Shown here piece by piece: positions 21,364 through 25,988 of a stretch of 25,988 nt of DNA. The notes beneath the pieces are model-generated. The model was given only the letters and a program-made list of their open reading frames with translations. It did no database searches and was not told where the DNA came from. The number at the start of each line of letters is the position of its first letter. The stretch's first letter is position 1. The stretch is from DASZIT01 sp052143315 (GTDB lineage Bacteria; Actinomycetota; Acidimicrobiia; Acidimicrobiales; RAAP-2), in the NCBI GenBank assembly GCA_052143315.1, contig JBKQTE010000110.1, positions 1 to 25,988 of the forward strand, read 5' to 3'. The position numbers and the translations under genes are program-made.

Positions 21364-23916
21364 GTGCGCGTACCGCTGTCGTGGCTTCGAGACTTCGCCC
21401 CGTTCGACGGAGACCCGGCCGACCTGGCCGCCACCCTCGACGACCTCGGGCTGGTGGTTGAGGAGGTCGAGCGGGTGGGCGACGGTCTGGGCGACGTGGT
21501 GGTGGCGCGGGTGACCGACATCGGGCCCATCGACGGCGCCGACAAGATCCGGCGGGTGGTGGTCGACACCGGCGCACGGCCGGCGCCGGGGGTGGAGGCC
21601 GATGGCCTGCAGGTGGTGTGCGGGGCGTGGAACTTCGAGGTGGGCGACCTGGTGCCCCTGGCGCCGGTGGGCGCGGTGCTCCCGGGTGGGTTCGCCATCG
21701 GGCGCCGCACCATGAAGGGGGTCGTCTCCAACGGGATGCTCTGCTCCGGTCGTGAGCTCGAGCTCTCCGACGACCACGCCGGCATCATGGTGCTGAACGC
21801 GGTAGAGGGCGCCCATCCGGGCCAGCGGCTGGTCGACACCCTGGGGATCCACCCGGACGTGGTCTTCGACGTGGCCGTGGAGGCCAACCGGCCGGACGCC
21901 TGGAGCATCGCCGGCGTGGCCCGTGACCTGGCCGCCCGGCTGGGGATCCCGTTCGCCATCCCACCGGTCGGCGAGGACGTCGTGGAGGCCGTCACCGGCG
22001 GACCGCGGCTGGAGGAGCTGGCTTCGGTCACGGTGGAGGACACCGAGCTGTGCCCCCGCTTCACCGCCCGGGTGATCACCGGCGTCCGGGTCGGGCCGTC
22101 GCCGAAGTGGCTGGCCCGCCGCCTCACCCTGGCCGGCATGCGGCCCATCAACAACGTGGTCGACGCCTCCAACTACGTCATGTTGGAGCTAGGGCAGCCG
22201 ACCCATCCCTACGACCTCGACCGGCTGGGCGGCGGTGGGCTGCTGGTGCGGCGGGCGGGGAGCGGGGAGCGGGTCACCACCCTCGACGGGGTCGAGCGGG
22301 AGCTCGGGCGTCCCGGCCCCGGCCTGGGTGACACCGGCCAGGACTGCCTGATCTGCGACGCCGACGGTGCGCCGGTGGGCATCGGCGGCGTGATGGGCGG
22401 GGCGTCGTCGGAGATCGGCGACGGCACCACCCGGGTCCTGCTGGAGGCGGCCTACTTCGCCCCCATGGCCATCGCCCGGACCTCCAAGCGGCTGAACCTC
22501 CGGACCGAGGCGTCCGCCCGGTTCGAGCGGGGGTGCGACCCCGAGGGCATCGACCGCGCCGTCGACCGGTTCTGCGAGCTGCTGGTGGCCACCGCCGGCG
22601 ACCAGGTCACCGTGGCGCCGGGGATGATCGACGTGCGTGGCGACGTGCCCGGTCCGGTGCGGCTGACCGTCCGGGTCCCCTGGGTCAACGGCCTGCTGGG
22701 CACCGCCTTCAGCCGCCAGAAGATCGCCGGGCTGCTGGCTCCGCTGGGCATCACCGCCGAGCCCGTGGAGGGCGACAGCCCGGACTCGCTGCTGGTCACG
22801 GTGCCCACCTACCGACCTGACGTCCGGCCGGGCCCGGCCGGGGAGGCGGACGTCGCCGAGGAGGTGGCCCGGACCTACGGGTACTCCCGGTTGGCCCGGC
22901 GCACCCCGTCCTGGCCGCAGCCGGGGAGGCTGACCGCCTACCAGCGCGACCGCAGGACGTTGAAGGACGTCCTTTGCGGCCTGGGGGCGTCCGAGGCCTG
23001 GACGCCCACCTTCGTCAGCGAGCTCGACCAGGCCATGTCGGGGGTCGAGCCGCCGTACGTGGAGGTGGCCAACCCGCTGGTGGATTCCGAGCGGTACCTG
23101 CGGACGTCGATGGTCCCCGGCCTGGTGCGGGCGCTGCTCTACAACGCCGAGCGGCGTCAGGGGGACCTGCGGCTGTTCGAGGTGGGGAGCGTGTTCCACG
23201 CCTTCGAGGACCCACCGGCCGACCCCGGGGAGGGGCCGCCGGCCGACACCTCCGAACGGTTGAGCGCCGTCTTCTGCGCCGGGGGGGACGACGCCTGGAC
23301 GGCGGTGGCGGCATGGCGGGCGGTGGCCGACACCCTCCGGGTCGCCGACTGGGTGATGATGCCGCACCTGGGCCCGGCCGCCAACGTCATGCACCCTTTC
23401 CGGTACGCCGGGCTGACCAGCGCCACGGAGACGCCGCCCGACCGGGACGGCATCACCTTCCGGACCACCCCGGTGGGGGTGGTAGGCGAGCTCGACCCGT
23501 CCATCGTCGGCTCGCTGGGGCTGGTGGGCACGGACGGGCGGCCGCCCCGGGTGGGGTGGCTCGACCTCGACCTGGGCGTGCTGCTCGATCCGGGGCGGGT
23601 GCCGCGGAGGCCCGAGGAGGCCCGGCCGGTCAGCCGGTTCCCGTCCTCCGACATCGACCTGGCCTTTGCCGTCGACGACGACATCCAGGCCGGAGCGGTG
23701 GAGCGGGTCCTGCGGCGGGCCGGCGGCGACGAGCTGGAGTCGGTGGAGCTCTTCGACGTCTACCGGGGGGCGTCGGTCGGGGACGGTGCCCGGAGCCTGG
23801 CCTACCGGCTGCGCTTCTGCGCCCTCGACCACACCCTCGGCGAGGAGGAGCTCGGCGAGCTGCGGAGTCGCTGCATCGCCGCCGTCGAACAGGGCGGGAA
23901 GGCGAAGCTCCGCTAG
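21364..23916 (+). CDS. pheT: Phenylalanyl-tRNA synthetase beta subunit
   Basis: PheT (850 residues) holds the tRNA-binding and editing parts of the synthetase. The order is: N-terminal RVPLSWLRDF, an EMAP-like tRNA-binding domain (about 40-155, with VVCGAWNFEVGDLVPLAPVG), B3/B4 editing domain (about 210-400, with RPINNVVDASNYVMLELGQP and RFERGCDPEGIDRA), B5 (about 405-490), the catalytic-like core (YLRTSMVPGLVRALLYN) and the C-terminal FDX-ACB anticodon domain (about 755-850, SRFPSSDIDLAF). GTG 21364 is preceded by GAGAGGAGA, a good ribosome site, 24 nt after pheS. Confidence 0.97.
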   Translation: MRVPLSWLRDFAPFDGDPADLAATLDDLGLVVEEVERVGDGLGDVVVARVTDIGPIDGADKIRRVVVDTGARPAPGVEADGLQVVCGAWNFEVGDLVPLAPVGAVLPGGFAIGRRTMKGVVSNGMLCSGRELELSDDHAGIMVLNAVEGAHPGQRLVDTLGIHPDVVFDVAVEANRPDAWSIAGVARDLAARLGIPFAIPPVGEDVVEAVTGGPRLEELASVTVEDTELCPRFTARVITGVRVGPSPKWLARRLTLAGMRPINNVVDASNYVMLELGQPTHPYDLDRLGGGGLLVRRAGSGERVTTLDGVERELGRPGPGLGDTGQDCLICDADGAPVGIGGVMGGASSEIGDGTTRVLLEAAYFAPMAIARTSKRLNLRTEASARFERGCDPEGIDRAVDRFCELLVATAGDQVTVAPGMIDVRGDVPGPVRLTVRVPWVNGLLGTAFSRQKIAGLLAPLGITAEPVEGDSPDSLLVTVPTYRPDVRPGPAGEADVAEEVARTYGYSRLARRTPSWPQPGRLTAYQRDRRTLKDVLCGLGASEAWTPTFVSELDQAMSGVEPPYVEVANPLVDSERYLRTSMVPGLVRALLYNAERRQGDLRLFEVGSVFHAFEDPPADPGEGPPADTSERLSAVFCAGGDDAWTAVAAWRAVADTLRVADWVMMPHLGPAANVMHPFRYAGLTSATETPPDRDGITFRTTPVGVVGELDPSIVGSLGLVGTDGRPPRVGWLDLDLGVLLDPGRVPRRPEEARPVSRFPSSDIDLAFAVDDDIQAGAVERVLRRAGGDELESVELFDVYRGASVGDGARSLAYRLRFCALDHTLGEEELGELRSRCIAAVEQGGKAKLR

Positions 23917-23937
23917 CTGTCCCGATGCCGGTGGAAG

Positions 23938-23958
23938 CTGGCCGGCACTGCGGGCCAG
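23938..23958 (+). terminator. Hairpin downstream of pheT
   Basis: CTGGCC-N9-GGCCAG forms a 6-bp stem about 20 nt after the pheT stop, in the convergent gap 23917-24086. There is no T-run. The rest of this gap holds nothing I recognise. Confidence 0.3.
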
Positions 23959-24086
23959 TCCGCCCCCGGAGCCGAGGGCAGGGAAGAAGCGCTCCCCTTT
24001 CGACACCTGACCCTATCGACCCCTGACAGCCGGGGCCGTCGTCGGAGGCTGCGCTCCCCGAGCGTCGGCGTGCTGATGGCGACCGA

Positions 24087-24830
24087 TCAATCGGCTCCGA
24101 AGAACGGCGCGCCGAAGGAGTAGACGCCGCCGTCACTGCCCGCCAGCCAGTACCCGTAGGTGGTGTTGTCAGGTGCCATGCCGATGACAGGAGCATCGAT
24201 GGGGATCCCACCCATGGAGCCGTGGAACCCGGCGTCACCGAAGGCGAAGATCCCCCCGTCCGAGGCCACCAGCCAGTAGCCCTGGTTGCCGACACTGGGC
24301 GCCATTCCGTTGACCGGCCTATTGAGCGAGAGGTATCCGGTCGAGCCCAGGAAGGGGGCTCCGCCGAAGGCGAAGATACCGCCGTCGGTTGCCACCAGCC
24401 AGTACCCACCGGTGCTGGTGTCTCCAGCGATGCCTACCACCGGCTTGTTCAGCTGGTGCCCGCCCATCGAACCGTGGAATCCGGCGTCACCGAAGGCGAA
24501 GACCCCCCCGTCCGAGGCCACCAGCCAGTAGCCCTGGTCGTCGGCGGTCGAGGTCAGTGACACGACAGGGGCGCTGAGTCGCTGTCCGCCCATCGACCCG
24601 AAGAACCGGGCATCCCCGAACGCAAAGACGCCGCCGTCTGCGGCGACCAACCAGTAGCCCTTGCCGTCCCTGGTCGCCACGATGTGGGTGATCGGGGCGT
24701 TCAGTGCCGTGCCGACCAGCGAGCCGTCGTTCTGGGCAGCCCCGTGGGGGGACACCTGGCCGGCGGCATTGGCCAGCCAGTAGCCGTCGCCCTTGGGTGT
24801 GGAGGCAATCCCCACCACGGGCTCGGGCAG
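24087..24830 (-). repeat. 126-bp tandem coding repeats (six units)
   Basis: The six protein repeats correspond to a 126-bp period. Units 3 and 5 (24474-24537 and 24222-24285) are nearly identical in DNA over the shown stretch, with two differences in 64 bases, while other units are more diverged. Confidence 0.85.
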
Positions 24831-25595
24831 AATTCCCTGGTTCGGCGGGGACAACACCTGGGTCTCCTGCGTCAACCAGTTGATGAGCCCGGGCGCCAAC
24901 AGCAGCCACTGGAGCTGCGTGGCGTTGTAGTCGAAGGTGAAGGTGAGCTCGGACACTCCACCTTGGGAGTCCCAGGCCGGGTGCTGGTAGACCCCGGCCA
25001 GAACCTCGCCGGCTGCGTTCTCCAGCCAGGGGGTGAACGGCGCCCCAGCATTCACTGAGGACGGGTAGCCGTAGCTTCCGGCGTCGAACGGCACGGTTGC
25101 CGGCAGCCCGGGAAGCGCGGCCAGCCCCGCCGGTGTCACCTGGGCGGTCACGTTGTCGAGCGACCCTGCCGAGACGTCGGTCAGCCCGAGGAACGGCGAC
25201 GGGTACATGTACCCGTCCACCTGGCGCACACCGAAGGTCGACTCATAGGAGTCGAGGGCGCTCAGCTGCCCGGTGGCGAAGGCCGTCGGCGAGTCGGCGA
25301 TCACCACCCCATCGAACCTGCCGGCGGACCCGGTGGTCAGGGTGGGGAGCGCGACGGTCTCGCCTCCGTAAGGCCCGGAGGCGGTGGCGAGCGTGTAGGT
25401 GACGCCCTCGCTGCTCAACGCCGACTGCCAGGCAGCCGTGGTCGGGTCCGATGGCCCCGTGCCGACCAGGAGCACGTTCATGTCCAGCTGCACGGGGGCG
25501 GCGGCCGCCTCCGAGTGGGCGATCACCGCGAGCAGCGTGCCGACCACGGCGCAGGCCACTGCCACCCTGACGACCGACAGATGAGACCGGCGCAT
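24087..25595 (-). CDS. Secreted protein: Agd3-like N-terminal module plus six 42-residue repeats
   Basis: This is a 502-residue exported protein. The N-terminus is a signal peptide (MRRSHL, hydrophobic VAVACAVVGTLLAVIA, then SEAAAAP with cleavage near residue 34). Residues about 36-255 resemble, from memory, the N-terminal module of Agd3-type polysaccharide deacetylases (VLLVGTG, TASGPYGGETV, DSYESTFGVRQVDGYMYPSP, WLLLAPGLINW). The deacetylase catalytic domain that normally follows is missing. Instead, residues about 260-502 are six repeats of 42 residues with consensus GYWLVASDGGVFAFGDAGFHGSMGG, ending abruptly within the sixth; they may form a beta-propeller. ATG 25595 is chosen for the signal peptide and the AGGGAG site about 10 nt upstream. 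The open frame upstream to 25898 looks non-coding. A role in surface polysaccharide binding is inference. Confidence 0.85.
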   Translation of the reverse strand: MRRSHLSVVRVAVACAVVGTLLAVIAHSEAAAAPVQLDMNVLLVGTGPSDPTTAAWQSALSSEGVTYTLATASGPYGGETVALPTLTTGSAGRFDGVVIADSPTAFATGQLSALDSYESTFGVRQVDGYMYPSPFLGLTDVSAGSLDNVTAQVTPAGLAALPGLPATVPFDAGSYGYPSSVNAGAPFTPWLENAAGEVLAGVYQHPAWDSQGGVSELTFTFDYNATQLQWLLLAPGLINWLTQETQVLSPPNQGILPEPVVGIASTPKGDGYWLANAAGQVSPHGAAQNDGSLVGTALNAPITHIVATRDGKGYWLVAADGGVFAFGDARFFGSMGGQRLSAPVVSLTSTADDQGYWLVASDGGVFAFGDAGFHGSMGGHQLNKPVVGIAGDTSTGGYWLVATDGGIFAFGGAPFLGSTGYLSLNRPVNGMAPSVGNQGYWLVASDGGIFAFGDAGFHGSMGGIPIDAPVIGMAPDNTTYGYWLAGSDGGVYSFGAPFFGAD

Positions 25596-25896
25596 GATCT
25601 TGCTCTCCCTGGCGTTGAACGGGCGTGTTGGGCGCCGGCTCCCCTGGCACAGTAAGCGGTCGGCGATCGCATCGCTACCCTGCACTTTCGTGCCCGGACC
25701 CGGGACACACCCCGGCGCTTCGCCGGCACCCCCCCCTGGTGTCGCCGGCATCGATCCGGCGTAGGCCCTGAAACGTGCGACTCGATCTGATCGTGGGGAC
25801 TTGAGCCGAACTGGGAACTGGGAGGAGCCTGTCGGCGGCGGTCCGTTCGGTCGGTGATTGTCATTGCCTGTCACACCCCCCTGTGATGATTGGCGC
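25596..25896. other. Divergent intergenic region
   Basis: These 301 bases separate the secreted-protein gene from the frame starting at 25897. Apart from the ribosome site of the first gene and the elements near 25858-25887, I see no gene, RNA or riboswitch. I compared the region with the c-di-AMP (ydaO) consensus and found no match. Confidence 0.6.
25858..25887 (+). promoter_or_regulatory. Possible promoter with an inverted repeat
   Basis: TTGTCA (25858-25863) and TGTGAT (25882-25887) are 18 nt apart and could be -35 and -10 elements, with ATG 25897 close downstream. TCACA-N6-TGTGA (25871-25886) is a symmetric site overlapping the -10 and could bind a regulator. Confidence 0.35.
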
Positions 25897-25988
25897 ATGA
25901 GTTCGACGGGTGTCCTGCAGGGCGGTCCGGGTGGATCGGGTGCCGGCGGTGTCGCCGGCCCCTTCGACGGCGGCCTGGGTGTTCGGCT
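25897..25988 (+). CDS. Start of an unidentified Gly-rich protein (partial)
   Basis: From ATG 25897 an open frame of 30 codons runs off the window: MSSTGVLQGGPGGSGAGG and so on. It is Gly-rich with no recognisable domain yet. A plausible promoter directly upstream supports it; no Shine-Dalgarno sequence is visible, so it may be leaderless. It is too short to identify. Confidence 0.35.
   Translation, partial: MSSTGVLQGGPGGSGAGGVAGPFDGGLGVR

Noticed and set aside
24087..24830. CRISPR-like array from the regular 126-bp repeats
   Set aside because: The repeats are coding, contiguous and without spacers.
25660..25800. c-di-AMP (ydaO) riboswitch before the secreted protein
   Set aside because: The GC-rich stretch on the minus strand resembled part of the consensus, but the conserved core elements are missing.
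25596..25898. Upstream extension of the secreted protein to ATG 25898
   Set aside because: A normal signal peptide and ribosome site occur at 25595; the extension would bury the signal peptide and has no recognisable sequence.

Overview
This window is high-GC DNA with dense, mostly co-directional bacterial genes, very probably from an actinobacterium of the class Acidimicrobiia. The evidence is the actinobacterial integration host factor (mIHF) next to gmk-rpoZ-coaBC-metK-priA, a helicase-dead PriA, a mycobacterial-type CoaBC active site, a DUF1844 gene facing infC, and a secreted protein built from GYWLVASDGG-type repeats, which I associate with Acidimicrobiia. The taxonomic call is inference; no rRNA gene is present.

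Layout. Positions 219-2764 (minus strand) carry a pxpA-pxpBC 5-oxoprolinase operon. From 2817 to 14772 (plus strand) runs one long housekeeping block: mihF, gmk, rpoZ, coaBC, metK, priA, def, fmt, rpe, ribD, ribBA, ribH, hisG. It covers nucleotide, CoA and SAM supply, replication restart, N-formylmethionine start and removal, and riboflavin precursor synthesis. From 14778 to 17601 there is an accessory joint: a cold-shock-domain protein converging with an MFS transporter, plus the DUF1844 gene. From 17801 to 23916 (plus strand) lies the translation block infC-rpmI-rplT-TrmH methyltransferase-pheS-pheT. After a convergent gap, 24087-25595 (minus strand) encodes a secreted protein with an Agd3-like N-terminal module and six 42-residue repeats. 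A divergent reading frame begins at 25897 and leaves the window.

Most genes are ordinary. The unusual signals lie in how they begin and in their repeats. Three genes (gmk, ribD, the TrmH-family gene) lack an ATG, GTG or TTG at the place homology requires, and each has an in-frame CTG overlapping the previous stop as CTGA. infC appears to start at ATA behind a good Shine-Dalgarno sequence. Several genes have a TANNNT -10 box 6-8 nt before the start codon, as expected for leaderless mRNAs. Short tandem arrays with 8- to 18-bp units recur at gene ends, leaders and protein loops, including two places where two different 9-bp arrays abut. The cold-shock protein and the transporter overlap tail to tail for nearly 500 bp with codon third positions aligned.

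I see no mobile element, CRISPR array, tRNA, rRNA or confident riboswitch. Nothing here amounts to a clearly new multi-gene system; the best leads are the non-canonical starts and the secreted repeat protein.
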